Assembly: GCA_030278955.1 (NCBI GenBank)
Contig: JAOANR010000010.1
Span: 24,334,444-24,398,443, forward strand
DNA: 64,000 bases
Source: Hygrophila difformis
Lineage: Eukaryota; Streptophyta; Magnoliopsida; Lamiales; Acanthaceae
Direction: 5' to 3'
Positions 43,355 to 54,857 of this stretch are shown here, one piece after another. Numbering within the stretch: the first letter of the stretch is position 1; each line of letters starts with the position of its first letter. The notes under the pieces were generated by a model. The model saw only the letters and a program-made list of their open reading frames with translations. It was not told the DNA's origin and made no database searches. Made by a program: the position numbers and the translations under genes.

Positions 43355-43424
43355 TCAAATTATAAAAACTTGCATTAAAATGATGAAATAATATTGTGTG
43401 GTAAATGTTGACATTCATGTGTTG

Positions 43425-43525
43425 GCAAATATGCGTGGGAGCTCAAGCCACACAAATTATAAAGGGAATAAAGGTGGGAATAGGGGCAGCGTGAAAATCA
43501 AATCCCCAACTATAAGTTTGAAAGT
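43425..43525 (-). mobile_element. SINE family 1 fragment
   Basis: Contains GAGCTCAAGCCACACAAATT and ATAAAGGGAATAAAGGTGGG, the reverse complement of the family body. The A-tail is missing and the head is diverged. Confidence 0.65.
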
Positions 43526-43559
43526 GAAAAAAATAAAAATATAGTAACAAATAACAAAA

Positions 43560-44075
43560 ATAAAATGGGGCCCCCAATTGTGGGGCCCTACGGTCTGTGC
43601 AAGAGCTCCACTGGCTCATGCCTGGAGCCCGCTCTGCTTACACCCACCATCCCCGGCCAAGCTCCGCAACCTCCACTCCATCCGCTGGCTGCCGTCTCCT
43701 CATCGCCATCCGCTCCGACAGCCACCTCCGAGAGCTCCCAAGGACGAGAAAATCTCTTGTCTTTTGTCTTCTCTTCCTTCAAGCTCTGTCCGACGGCCAC
43801 TCTCTCGGACGAAGGCCCAAACAGCAGCTGCTCTCGTCACCAGCCGCTGCCAACTCTCCAGATTGCGTCCCTGTTGCCAGCTTGCCTCCTTCACATCCCA
43901 CTTGCATTCCAGCTCCGAGGTACACATCCAGCCCGAACTGCTGCTGCTCACCATCTCGAACCAGCTGCATTCCAGACGCACCTCAGCGGATTTCCTCATG
44001 GATTTACGGATCTTTTCAAATTTTGGGAGCTTAGATGTAGATGCGTATCCTTTCCACATCTGATACAATCTTGAA
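43560..44075. other. C-rich block with overlapping open frames, unassigned
   Basis: Several frames on both strands stay open for 120-170 codons. This is expected of GC-rich, stop-poor DNA and is not evidence of a protein. Pro/Ser/Leu/Ala composition dominates on +, and no domain is seen. It could be a retroelement leader; compare the C-rich sequence at 58960-60850. Confidence 0.35.
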
Positions 44076-45047
44076 GCTCAAGAAATTTCCAGTCTATAAA
44101 TTAAATACTCATTCGATAGGCTTGGCTTCAAGAAAGATATAGTTCATACCCGAGACGTCGAAACTCTGTCGAATTGGAGCCGGAGACGACGGTCGTTATT
44201 CGTGGTCTGATTTAGGTAGGTTTAAATTTCAGTTTTCCACAACGTAATCCATAGGCTTGCATGCCATTAATTTTGTGCAATAGATTAGTTGTTATTTCCT
44301 TTCAATCCATAAACCCTAGGTAGCTTCTTCCTAAATTCGTTCTTTCGATTTTTATATTTGAAATTCTAGTTTAGCATTAATCCGGATCCATTCAAATGGA
44401 TGTTGCTTCGGATTTCACTGTGTTCTTCCAAGTTTTCGCATCACCAATTTAGGGATCATCAATTCCGGTATGTCTTCTTGTTCTTGAATTTTGTTCGCAC
44501 ATCTTTGTTAATCGGAATTCGATATGCAGTTTTCTTATATCATATATCATATTTTATGGCCGAATTAATCTGGAAATTCTGGGAGTCCATAATTTTGCTT
44601 GTGCGTCTTCCTGATCTTGATTGCATGGTTGGGATTGAATTCAAGATTCTCTGGATTTGATTTAATTAGGGATCTAATTTTCAAGATTAGAGTTTTAATT
44701 ATATTTAGGGTCAAAATTTAGTAATTTGAAGTCCTGTATTGCATGTTGACAATCTGAGTTACGCTCGAGTCTTTCCAGATGCGTGAATTGGGCGTATGGC
44801 TTCTTGTTACTTTCTTGATTTAAATTGATCGATACAAATTCCTCTTTTACACATTTTGATGAAGTTAAAATGCACATACAAAAACTGGCGGAATGCTCTC
44901 GAAAACCAATTCACTTGAGCTCCAGCAAAGCGAGTCCATTTAGTAAAATACATAGCACTAAATCACTGTGAGAATGCTGACATGAGTAACGAGAAATTTC
45001 CATTTTTTCTAGGTGTTTTAGGTAGGTGTCTAAGGACATTGCCAACC
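44076..45047. other. Unassigned DNA
   Basis: A possible noncoding-transcript or retroelement leader with splice-like phrases (GGTAGGTTTAAATTTCAG near 44214), but no coding sequence that I can support. Confidence 0.3.
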
Positions 45048-45791
45048 TTATTCAAAAGCGGATCTTGGCATGAATATGAGACAATACGTCTTCAGCGTCT
45101 CAAGCAGATCATCTTCTCCTTGCTTCGCACCAATATTAAATGAAGCCACCTGCCTTTGTCCAAGGCGTAGGTGTTGACTTGATCCAATAAGGTTTTTCTC
45201 TCCGGGTAAGCAAGTGTCTTCTGTATGCCTCAGCTTCATTGGATGAGATTGCATTTAATTAGCTAGTTAATTCAGATCGAGTCCGTATCTCCCTTTAAAA
45301 TTGCACAATAATGTTCTTGATTCAATTCCAGTTAGAGTCTTCATGAATGTCGCCATTCTTATGTCATCAAAATTGTGCGATTGTTGCATGAATCGTCCTT
45401 TGATTTTGTGTTTTTGCATGTATAACTTAATAATAATTCCAACCCATATTTTTATTTTATTTTTGAACCAAATTTTGCATGTATATAAATTATTTCAAAT
45501 TTTATGTGAGATTCGGAGGACAAAGAGCATGGGCATTAGTGTAATGTCGGAATCATTTTAAACAAATCAAAACATTGGAAGTTGGAAAATTTTATTTAGT
45601 AAAAAGGACATGGATCCGAGTGGCGACAAGAGGTGTGATTGGTTACCTTGTGGAGTCCTCTTGTCAAATTCCTCTTGCAGTTTACGCTCAACGGCCGTCA
45701 AGGTTACATCTTGGACAGCTTCACCATGTTGGGCCATGTCCCTCTTTACTTCTGCACGCAAATTGCCCATTCTTTGGTCAATGCCGTTCAT
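45048..45791 (-). pseudogene. Fragments of a gag-like retroelement ORF (uncertain)
   Basis: Two short minus-strand open stretches (45254-45048; 45791-45567) lie in the same orientation. The second, MNGIDQRMGNLRAEVKRDMAQHGEAV..., has the heptad-like charged pattern seen before gag domains of plant gypsy elements. The first has no clear match. They are separated by stops and non-coding sequence. The assignment is tentative. Confidence 0.35.
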
Positions 45792-46045
45792 TCAGGTTTC
45801 CATCCTTTGCATCATGGACAAGATCCCGAATAGTAGGCTCAGTGGTACCTGCCATAATAGGAAAAAATGCCAATTCAATCCCACAGCTTCATTTTTACTA
45901 CCGGTCAGAAACCAAATCCCCAATTTTCCAAGTCCATCCCATACCTTGTCTAATCTATTCCTGGGCAGGTACGTTCATGATTAGGGAGAAGAATATAGAT
46001 ATGTTGCAGGGGATTAAATCCCAAACCCAATTAACGTCATTTTCC

Positions 46046-47313
46046 CAATTTGGTTCCCATGCTGGGATACCTTTTTTGAAGTATGTGCTGGAATAAATTA
46101 TAGCCATAGGATATGAGTTCAATCAATGGTTCATATTTATTGCGGGGTTAAAAATGATATTACACTAGATAAATTTAAATAATATAAAATTGATAATTAT
46201 TTTGCTTCTTGAACTAGTCAATTCTTTTTCTACAATCATAATCATTATTCTTTTCTCCACATATCTTTTTAAGTTTTGAATTTGCAAAGTGCAAACAAAA
46301 TTAAATTTTTATTTTTTTGGTAAATAAATTAAATTTGTATTGAGAAGTTGAATAGTTTGTTCCACCCATAACTCACCATTAGCATTAAAGAAAAATAAAA
46401 AAAAATAAGTTTTATAGTGGAGGAGAATAAAAATTACACTCAAGTGTGGAGAAAAATACGTTCATTTTGCTTGGATTGCTGCAAATCCGGAGAATACTGG
46501 ATTGCTGCAAATCTGGAGAATACATTCTATCTCAAAATGCAACACATTATGTTCCATTAACTTTGACATTTTGTCTCGTGACATTCTATCCCAAATAAGA
46601 ATAAGTTATGTCTGAATACACCATCCATTCTATTTCTTTTTACTGAGAATTCTGTCCTAGAATAATCATAGTGGCTAAATTTTTCTAACATATGACATAG
46701 GTATATAACATTATGTCTTAAGGTATATGGCATTCTGTTTCAGTGAGCTTGACATTATATCTTAAACATTTTACTATGTGTAATATAACATTCTATTTTA
46801 AGATATATGACATTCTGTTTTAATATATATGGTATTCTGTCATAGAGTATATAACATTCTATTTTAAGATATATGACATTCTGTTTTGATATATATGACA
46901 TTCTGTTATAGAGTATATAACATTCTGTTTGAGTGAACTTAACATTTTGTTTTGTAAACCTGCCATTTTGTCTTGCTCAACTTCACACGTTAACATTCTA
47001 TATGTTTTCAATTGACATTCTATTTTACTTGACATTTTATCTTTGCTTATATTCACATTCTGTCTTGGGGTTAGGGGAATCTTTTAGCCATCATTACTTG
47101 GGGTTAGGGAAATCTTCTAGCCATCATTACAAAAGTGTAAAGAAACTATAATCATGATAAAAGCTGCAAAAATATTTAAATTTTAATTAAAGTTTTTTAT
47201 ATAGCAAATTACATAAATAACCTCAAATAATCTATACCATTCATCTTAGATCCTCTGGCTATAAATTGTTACACATGCTTCCAGTACATACTGGCCAGCA
47301 TAGGAACTGTACA
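46046..47313. mobile_element. TIR element nested in the left arm of the MULE
   Basis: The insertion site is proven by the right arm, which lacks it. GTCATTTTCC is duplicated on both sides (46036-46045, 47314-47323). The ends share an imperfect inverted GTTCCYATGCTGG set 6-7 bp in from each border. The interior is non-coding and rich in ACATTCTGTTTT-type repeats. The 10-bp duplication suggests another Mutator-like element. Confidence 0.75.
46472..47130. repeat. Degenerate minisatellite array in the nested element
   Basis: Exact or near-exact tandem pairs occur at 46472-46523 (26-bp unit, TGGATTGCTGCAAATCCGGA...) and 47065-47130 (33-bp unit, TTGGGGTTAGGGGAATCTTT...). Between them a drifting ACATTCTGTTTT/ATATATG phrase recurs about 20 times. 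Confidence 0.75.
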
Positions 47314-47465
47314 GTCATTTTCCTAGGGTGGGCCCCACTAATTTCCTACTAGTGTTTTGATGACATTGTTTACCCAAGCTTCTTTCTTCTCCACTTCGTC
47401 AAACCCTACGTCGACTTTGCAATTTTCGGAGAACAACGGAAATTGGGTATATCTCGTATTACCTG

Positions 47466-48424
47466 AGCCCACTCCTACCACATTCCCGTCCATTCTCTTA
47501 GCAGCCTTCCCTGCTTCAAAGAAGCATCTCATTGCATTCTCTGTGCCTTCTCTAAGTATCATATTCTTCTTAATCTTTTGAGGATAACTTATCAATTTGG
47601 CGAGTTCAAACAGATATGTAATGCTTCTTTGAATGCCAAATATAAAACAAGAACTCAATTGGCAAATTTTCAGATTTTGCATTCACTATTCACAATATCT
47701 ACACATTACATGCTTGCCAAAAGAGATCAAACAACCTTTTTTGGATGCATCCCAACACACCAAACAAGCAAGTTTAATATCTCATTGCATTTTTCAACCT
47801 AATACTACCACATTCAGAAAAGTAGCTTCAACTAGGATGGCAATGAAATAAATCTAACATGCATGATCAACTGATCCAGGAACAAGTAAACAGCAAAACA
47901 AATATGATTGCAATCACATCTATTCAGATCACTTTATGAAGTTGAATCAAGAGATCGATGAGCAACATTAAAACGAAATCTAATCTGAAGCAGAACCAGA
48001 AACAAAAAATAGATCAAATGTGATTTGAAATTAGTTGTAACTTTTTAAGATCTCAATGGAAGTTCTTCTTTCGTGGATTTCAAAAAGCCATATCAAATTA
48101 TATGGCAATCAACAAGCCATTGAAGATTTTTTAACAATAACAAACTTCATTACAAACTCCGACGGTAAAAATATATATGTTACATTAGATGTGTTCCAAC
48201 CATTTCTTCCATCGAAGTACAGATTACCATCCATAACTACGATGTACTTAACTTGGCATAGCATAAGAAACTTACACATATCTATTTCAACAACCAAACC
48301 ATAGCCCAAAATCTATGCTTTTCTGGACTACATCCTTCAACAAAAGCAAAAATCATAATTCCAAGCACGAACTACACTATACAACAAAACAAAGTAACAT
48401 GATACTAAGCACTTTGTTCGCAAT
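47466..48424. other. MULE interior, non-coding
   Basis: AT-rich sequence between the left arm and the GRF relic. Short frames at 48056-48304 and its antisense have no recognisable domain. Confidence 0.4.
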
Positions 48425-48900
48425 TCAAATACCTAAATACTTAACTACAATAATTGTAAGGAGGATAGCCGACACATATTTCCAGATATTTGTACCATCT
48501 TGTGATGCATTTTCTCGATTTTCCACAGCTCTGTTTACCCTTGAAGACATCACATCACCACTCTCCTTGACCTCAGTTCGGTAACAAGCTCGGCATTTTC
48601 CAGAGTGCTCCGATGCCATTGCGGATGACACATTTTCACCGGTTCCCTCAACTTCTCCTGGGATTGAAGATCTCCCTAATCCAGAATAATCCCTTAGAAA
48701 CTCTGCTTCATGTGGCACAATTGGAAGTCCTCCAGGTATCCAATTTGCACTGACATTGTAAATCCATTGAAAAAACCCATACTTCTTACAACTACAATAC
48801 AATCGCCCAAAAATTTGGCTTCTCAATGGTCTCTACAACTCGAATGAGTTGTTTGTCCTTGCAGCGGCATATTGGAGAAGGCGCGAATCTCATATCCATC
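48425..48900 (-). pseudogene. GRF-type zinc-finger / membrane protein relic in the MULE
   Basis: On the minus strand an upstream frame reads MRFAPSPICRCKDKQLIRVV and, after a frame change, GRLYCSCKKYGFFQWIY. Together they show the CxC...GR.xxC..CK.xGFFQW layout of plant GRF zinc fingers. The frame continues to a hydrophobic C-terminus, IWKYVSAILLTIIVVKYLGI, a likely membrane anchor; short GRF-plus-membrane-anchor proteins are common in plants. The frame change inside the finger indicates a pseudogene. Its position within the TIRs suggests gene capture. Confidence 0.65.
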
Positions 48901-49314
48901 CGTACTGTGCGATCCATTGAACTTCACAAGTTTCAATTGCGGCCTAACGAGATATGCCCAATTTCCGTTGTTCTCCGAAAATTGAAAAGTCGACGTAGGG
49001 TTTGACAAAGTGGAGAAGAAAGAAGCTTGGGTAAACGATGTCGTCAAAACACTTGTAGGGAATTAGTGGGGCCCACCCTGGAAAATGACGTTAATTGGGT
49101 TTGGGATTTAATCCCCTGCCACATTTCTGTATTCTTCTCCCTAATCATGTGCGTACCTGCCCAGGAATGGATTAGACTAGGTATGGGATGGACTTGGGAA
49201 ATTGGGGAGTTGGTTTCCTGACCGTTAATAAAAAAGAAAGCTGTGGGATTAACTTGGCATTTATTCCTGCCATAATATTATACTATCAAGACAAAGCTAA
49301 GATAGAAGTATATA

Positions 49315-49576
49315 CTAACACGTCTCATTATAATTGTTACGGGTCCACCTAATATGTATGCCCATACATATTTTTAACAGTTAGTAACTTAAATTGTGTA
49401 CAATAACAATAAAATATTATAAAATTTGATTTTATAAAACCACAAAATTAGACGACTCTAACAAGATATTACTTGACTATGTTTTTTATTACATAACTAT
49501 GAAAAAAATTAAATCAAAACTAAACAATGAAATTGTCAAAAAGTCAAATGTAACAATTCTAACTAGACGGAGGAAG
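49315..49576. mobile_element. Stowaway-like MITE
   Basis: The left end CTAACACGTCTCATTATAAT and the right end (AATTCTAACTAGACGGAGGAAG on +) are diverged inverted repeats, TA on both sides. Confidence 0.65.
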
Positions 49577-50465
49577 TATATATAAGCTGGTTGGATAAAA
49601 CAAAAAGAAAAGAAAATATTTTTCTAGATCACTCGGATACATTCAAATTGATCACAATCCAATGCTGCAATGCTATGAAAAATTCACAACCTGTGCTAGA
49701 ATGCAAACCAAGATGATCACAAATTATATTTCAGTGCGGGAGAGTGAGGACTGAATTTATGGGACGCGCAATACACGGACAGTGTGTAACTGCTCTCGAC
49801 TCAATTCAAATAAGGCTTTGTGATGTGAAAAGTGATGCAATTAGTTCAAGTTCAAACCTTTAAATGAGCACTTGTCACACTTAACAGTACATTTGAGTCC
49901 CAATTTAAAAGTGTAGAATGCATCCTCAATAAAATAAAATCATTCAGAAAAATTCCCAAAACTCAATTTATTTTTTCCGCGGCTCTCAATTGTTCAGTTT
50001 CATAACTTAGAGAGGAATTCCAATACAAATATATTGCCAGATGAAACTTCGACTCTGTATTTATGAAAATAAATTCAGAGGAACATTGTGCCAACTGTCT
50101 ATCTACTTGCAAAATTTTTGGAGATGATATTCGAAGGGTTAGTTGGTGACAATCCGGTGGAAGGGTGGTGATCGAATGAGAGATGGACCGAATGGAGGGT
50201 GGACCGACTCAATCCCAACACTTGGAAATAAATTGCTCCTCAAAAATATGTAGCTCGTTTGATGGGGTGGTAGATTCCATGGAATGGGACCTTGATTCGA
50301 TCGATTAAAGGCATCGAATAAGGCCTATTCGGTTGAATGGAAAGTTGTGTCTTGATCAAATTTCTCCAATTTGGTGTTTTTTTTAACTTTTCAACGATGG
50401 ATTTGGAGACAAGCAAATCAATTTGTGCCTTTCTATCACTTCCGGGAATTTACGGCAAAGGGTAC
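49577..50465. other. Unassigned DNA with a block shared with the Athila 3' region
   Basis: GAGGAATTCCAAT at about 50013, with the following GAAACTTCGACTCTG and CAGAGGAACA, parallels 13660-13750 of the intact element (GAGGAATTCCAATAT, GGAACTTCAACTC, CAGCGGAACAACTG). This suggests eroded Athila internal sequence, but its order relative to the LTR remnant is not the canonical one. Confidence 0.45.
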
Positions 50466-51177
50466 TGATCGGTAGATTTGTGCCTTTAAATCAAACACAA
50501 ACTACAGTATCGCAAATAATATACCGGCTAATGCCGGGTCGAATCCACAGGGAGTTAAAAGCATATTAATTCATGCCTTGGCCATATGTATTCAAATAAG
50601 TTTATGTTCTAGCTAAGAAAATAAATATAAAAAGAGATGTGGTCGGGTAGACCGGGATCTAGCTAAAACAATAATCAAAATAATTCTAAGCTAATATAAT
50701 AACGAATTTGTGTTTTCAGATTGTTTATCTTGCCCAAATATTAATAAACTATGTTGTGAATTAACTTGACAATCCCAAAATGCATCTTCCGATTTGATTC
50801 TGGGTTTTTATTGCAAATTAATCAACAACATAATTAAAGATCGCAAGATTTAAATACGAATACAATTCAGAAAAACTGCACAAAAATTTCCAGCAATACT
50901 TAATCAACTAATGTTCTGAAATATTTTCATTAATTAAATCACCCTTATCTTCCGACTTCAGATTATTCAATCAATGATAATTCTAGAATTTCATCTCCCG
51001 AAGTAAATTCCAATATATGGATAGAATCAAATTCAGAATTCATTCCCTAAACAGGTACTAAAATTCTAGAACAATTAACTATCTTTCGATTTGTGTTAAT
51101 TATTCTGCAATATAATCATTAATCCAACACATGTAAATTCAGAAACATAAGCATCTACAATTCAGGAAGCATAAAAC
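50466..51177 (-). repeat. Athila-type LTR remnant, part 1
   Basis: Carries the conserved LTR-end block ACCGGCTAATGCCGGGTCGA / ATCCACAGGGA (50523-50553), nearly the same as 11771-11800 in the intact element and in the same orientation. The rest is diverged. The left boundary is approximate. It is interrupted at 51177 by the non-autonomous gypsy element and continues at 57675. Confidence 0.6.
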
Positions 51178-53989
51178 TGTAACACCCCGGTTTTGGTAAC
51201 CCAGGCCGGGATGCCACCGCCACACCTCCCTAGCAAGACACGGTTTCTCCGAGCTCACTAAAGAGATGCAAGGCTATGGTTTTTCAGAATTTAAAAAATT
51301 CAAACAACCCATTCATATATAATTTAAAATTTATACATCAAAGTTGCAGCGGAAATTTTAATTTGTGCAGCGGAAATAAAGTATAAGGGCCGACATGGCC
51401 AAAACACGGGTTAAACAGTCCCGTTCATGCAAGTTGTAATTAAATGCAGGGATTTAAAATAAAGATTTCCCCTAATGTTCCCATGTATGCATATGACGAT
51501 GCATATTCTTCGTACTCTGTAAGAAAAAGGAGATATATGGTTTGGGTCAGCAAAAAACGCGCTGAGTAAGTTAACACATAGCATGGGTTAGGGGTTTCAA
51601 AGCCTTTAATTAAAAATTTATAAAACATTTCTTGTAGGTAATGCCCAATTTAAGTTAATCATCCACTAATAAATAAATGGCATGATTTAAAGACATGAAT
51701 AATGCCGTAAGTAAGTAAATAAAAATTTGAGCTTTTTAATATATTTCCCGTTACGCCATAATCTCAACAATATATCATTTAGCCGGTGATCCGGCGGCCG
51801 CAGCCAATATCAAAAGTATCATTTAGCCGGTGATCCGGCGGCCTCAGCCAATTTCAATAGTATCATTTCTCAAAATATTTTTCGTTTCTTTTATAGTTCA
51901 CCATTCACCAGGGCTCTTGTGACCGCAATCCTCATAATCAATATTTCCGCAGGAAAACATTCAATCGCCCTTGGGGAATCTAACCCGCAAGAACTCAATA
52001 CATCCTAGGGAATCAAACCCGTAGGAAAACATACGATCGCCCTTGGGGAATCTAACCCGCAAGAACTCAAATACATCATAGGGAATCAAACCCGCATGAA
52101 TCATATTGATAATATCAAACTTGGTCACAAGTCCCCAATGTTTCAAAAGAATTCTTTTAAAGAAAATGTTTTTATTTGGTGTAACGGGATTTTTCAAAAG
52201 TATAGATATATCGTAATTCAACGTCTCGACCGTTTGTTTCGAATTTCAAAATCTCTTCGATTTAAAAATCATTTGGCGTCACAGTTTACGCCTTTTTGGT
52301 TTAAAAATCCATTTCTTAGGCGATTAATTTGAAATTTTCACAGTATCTCAAAAACATCCCAATGAACAACTTTCGTGTTTTAAGTTTTTCGGAAAAACGA
52401 TGGGAAGCATGTCAAAAATCGAGTTTTCGACTCAAATAGTATGCTGTCAGGATTCAGGTTTGACACCCTTCAAAGATTTGACTTTTTGACATATCAAATG
52501 GACTTCAAAAATTCTGAAGTTTTACAGACACATACTAGACTTGATTTCCAACAACCTTTGTTTAGAACTCAAAGATTGGTTCGGGCTAGAAGTGATAGGA
52601 ATAAGCTCCTCAAGATCGGTTATGAAATCTGTCATCCTTTGAAAATTCTTAAAAACGCAGAATATGTCCGATACGATTTGGGGTATCAAAACTTGATGAA
52701 AATTTCTGAAATTTTTACACAATATATCTTAAGCTCTTAGGATCAAAATCTTAGTTTTGAGTTTTCAGGTTTGAACACTCGAAGTAATAGAAATATGCTC
52801 ATCAAGTTCGGTTAAGAAATCTGTCAAGGTTCTTGACGTTGGTACTAACGCAGATCGGATCGGCTCAGATTCGGATGCTCAAATCTCAACGAAAAATTCT
52901 AAAAACTTACAATAATGTTCTAAACTCATAGATCTACAATTCTTATGTTCAACACCAATCCTAGATCGGCCTAGATCCATGGTCAAAATAACCAACAAGA
53001 TTGAGAGTGAAATCTGCCAAAGTTCTAAGATCCAGATTTAATACTCTTCGGTTTTGGGTTGGTTTCAGGTTTCAAAACAACATGAAAAATTCTAAAATTT
53101 TTACAGAAGCTAGACCAAAGTCTTAGGAACACTTTTCATGTTTTGAGTTTTTTTGTTTGAGCAGCTTTAGAGGTTCGAAAAATTCATACGAAAACGCTGC
53201 GTTGAGGGTTTTTCTTGTTGACAGATTTTTATTAATTTTCTTGAGTTGAATCTCTATGTTTGGTTGTATTTTAAGTCACCCAAAACCATAGTAAGGTTAA
53301 CTTACGAAGATTGTGTTCTTGAGTCGTCCAAACACCTACGAACGGATCTACGAAACGCAAAGTTCCCGACTTTGGCCACGAACGTATTTGCAATCAACGA
53401 TTCAAGAGTTAGATTGGGGATTTGAGAGGAAAAAAAAAGAGATTGAGAACCTAAGGTACTACTTACCAAAGATCTAAGCACTGTGATCCTTGATCTACAC
53501 ACTTCCTCGGTCGGATTTGGTTGCCGGAAAGTCGCCGGAAGTTCGCCGGAAAGTCGTCGGAAGGTATTTTGGCTTTGGGAGAGTTTTGGGAGTGAAGAGG
53601 GGATGGGAATGGCTGAAATGGGGTGTTGGGGGTGTATTATTGCCATTAAAGGGACAAGAATCCGACAAGTGATCGGCTGCTACAGTACCCGCACGTGCTA
53701 CAGTAGTGCTACAGTACTGCTACAGTACTGCTACAGTAGACACGTGCTACAGTAACTTTTAAATTTTTTTTTTTTTTTTTAATATTAAGATTCCTTCTCT
53801 ACAAAAATAAAAATCATAATGTGGGAATTATCCGTGATTGTTGGGACAATTCGATAAACTCGTTTCGAGTTGTTATCTTCCGATAAATAATAAATTCCGC
53901 TCTCTCGGAATTATTTCGGTTTTAATAATTTAAATCCAATTCTTTATTTTTGGATTTAAATTTTCGATGGCGATTTCTCGGGTATTACA
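51178..53989 (-). repeat. 3' LTR (2812 bp) of the non-autonomous element
   Basis: Matches 54858-57669 end to end. Internal repeats include a 38-bp-type duplication around TTTAGCCGGTGATCCGGCGG (51778 and 51826), paired GGGAATCTAACCCGCAAGAA phrases (about 51976 and 52048), GCCGGAAAGT repeats near 53523-53563 and TGCTACAGTAC repeats at 53680-53755. Confidence 0.93.
53680..53757. repeat. TGCTACAGTAC tandem repeats in the LTR
   Basis: Seven CTACAGTA units in 78 bp, partly with an 11-bp period and with two CACGTGCTACAGTA boundaries. The second LTR has the same array at 57360-57437. Confidence 0.85.
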
Positions 53990-54857
53990 ATCTACCCTCC
54001 TTAAAAATCAACTTCGTCCCCGAAGTTGCGCGACTTATTGATCGATTGATTGATTGCGATTGTATCATTGTGTTTTGTTGTTTAATATTATTTGACTGAA
54101 CCCAGAATTGAAATTTCCAAGTTGCCTACGTACCCTGTGAAGGGATCAAGTCATTACGTAGTTCAAAAAGAATTTATTTGGGATACAAAATATTCGAGTT
54201 TCGAAATAAATGCTTATGCATTCTTACGGGGTATTACATCCTCCCCCCCTTAAGATTACAGTTATGTCCCCATAACTGCCTATGTATTATTCACAACCAT
54301 GTTCGGGTATCATCGCATATGATCCTTCCTCAGTATTCTTCTAGGTGTCATTTTAGAAGCACGCGAAGATGAGTTTCTAAGTGATCAAGATTTATGACTA
54401 AGGCAAGGTTAGTCTGAAGTTGGCGCTTCTAAGTCAAGATCATGTCGAGTTCTAAGGTAGGAGTGTTTCTTATTACCGATAATTCACATAAAAAGGGTTA
54501 GTGTATTTATGTATGCATATGCATATGTGATCCCCCCAATAAAAAAAAAATTTTATGCATGCCTTTATTTATCCATGGGTTTTAAAAAAATAAATTTATT
54601 CCATGGATAGGTTAAAATAAGGATAAAAGGTTTGGGCCACTATATTGGGCCGAATGAAATAAATTATTTGGGCTTTAAATAAAAACAAGGTTATTGGGCC
54701 AAAAATAATTTCTTGGGCTTCTAAAAAAAATTTTGGGCTAAAAATTTGGGCTTTAACTTCAAAATAATAATTGGGCTCTTTAAAATATAATAGCTTCAAA
54801 ATAATCCGGGCTATGTAAAATAATAGCTTTAAAATATTCCGGGCTCTGATACCAACT
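53990..54857 (-). other. 868-bp internal region of the non-autonomous element
   Basis: Only the PPT (53990-54005) and PBS (54842-54855) are recognisable. The rest is AT-rich, with repeated TTGGGCT/GGGCTT phrases (54630-54840). There is no ORF with retrotransposon domains. Confidence 0.8.

Larger units (their letters stand above)
45860..49267. mobile_element. Long-TIR MULE-like element carrying a host-type gene relic
   Basis: The terminal arms are inverted copies: 45860-46045 with 47324-47465 on the left matches about 48945-49267 on the right, roughly 320 bp. Outer ends are GGAAAAAATGCCAA and, inverted, GGAATAAATGCCAA. A 10-bp direct duplication TGCCATAATA flanks it (45850-45859, 49268-49277). 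Long TIRs plus a 9-10 bp duplication fit the Mutator superfamily. It encodes no transposase and carries a GRF-zinc-finger relic. The left arm is split by the element at 46046-47313. Confidence 0.78.

Noticed and set aside
46540..47060. CRISPR-like or satellite array
   Set aside because: The repeats are degenerate, irregularly spaced and AT-rich inside a plant TIR element; there are no distinct spacers.
51961..53755. Several open frames of 60-114 codons repeated exactly 3680 bp later
   Set aside because: They lie in the long LTRs of the non-autonomous element, and the repetition is due to the LTR pair, not to a gene family. No protein motif.
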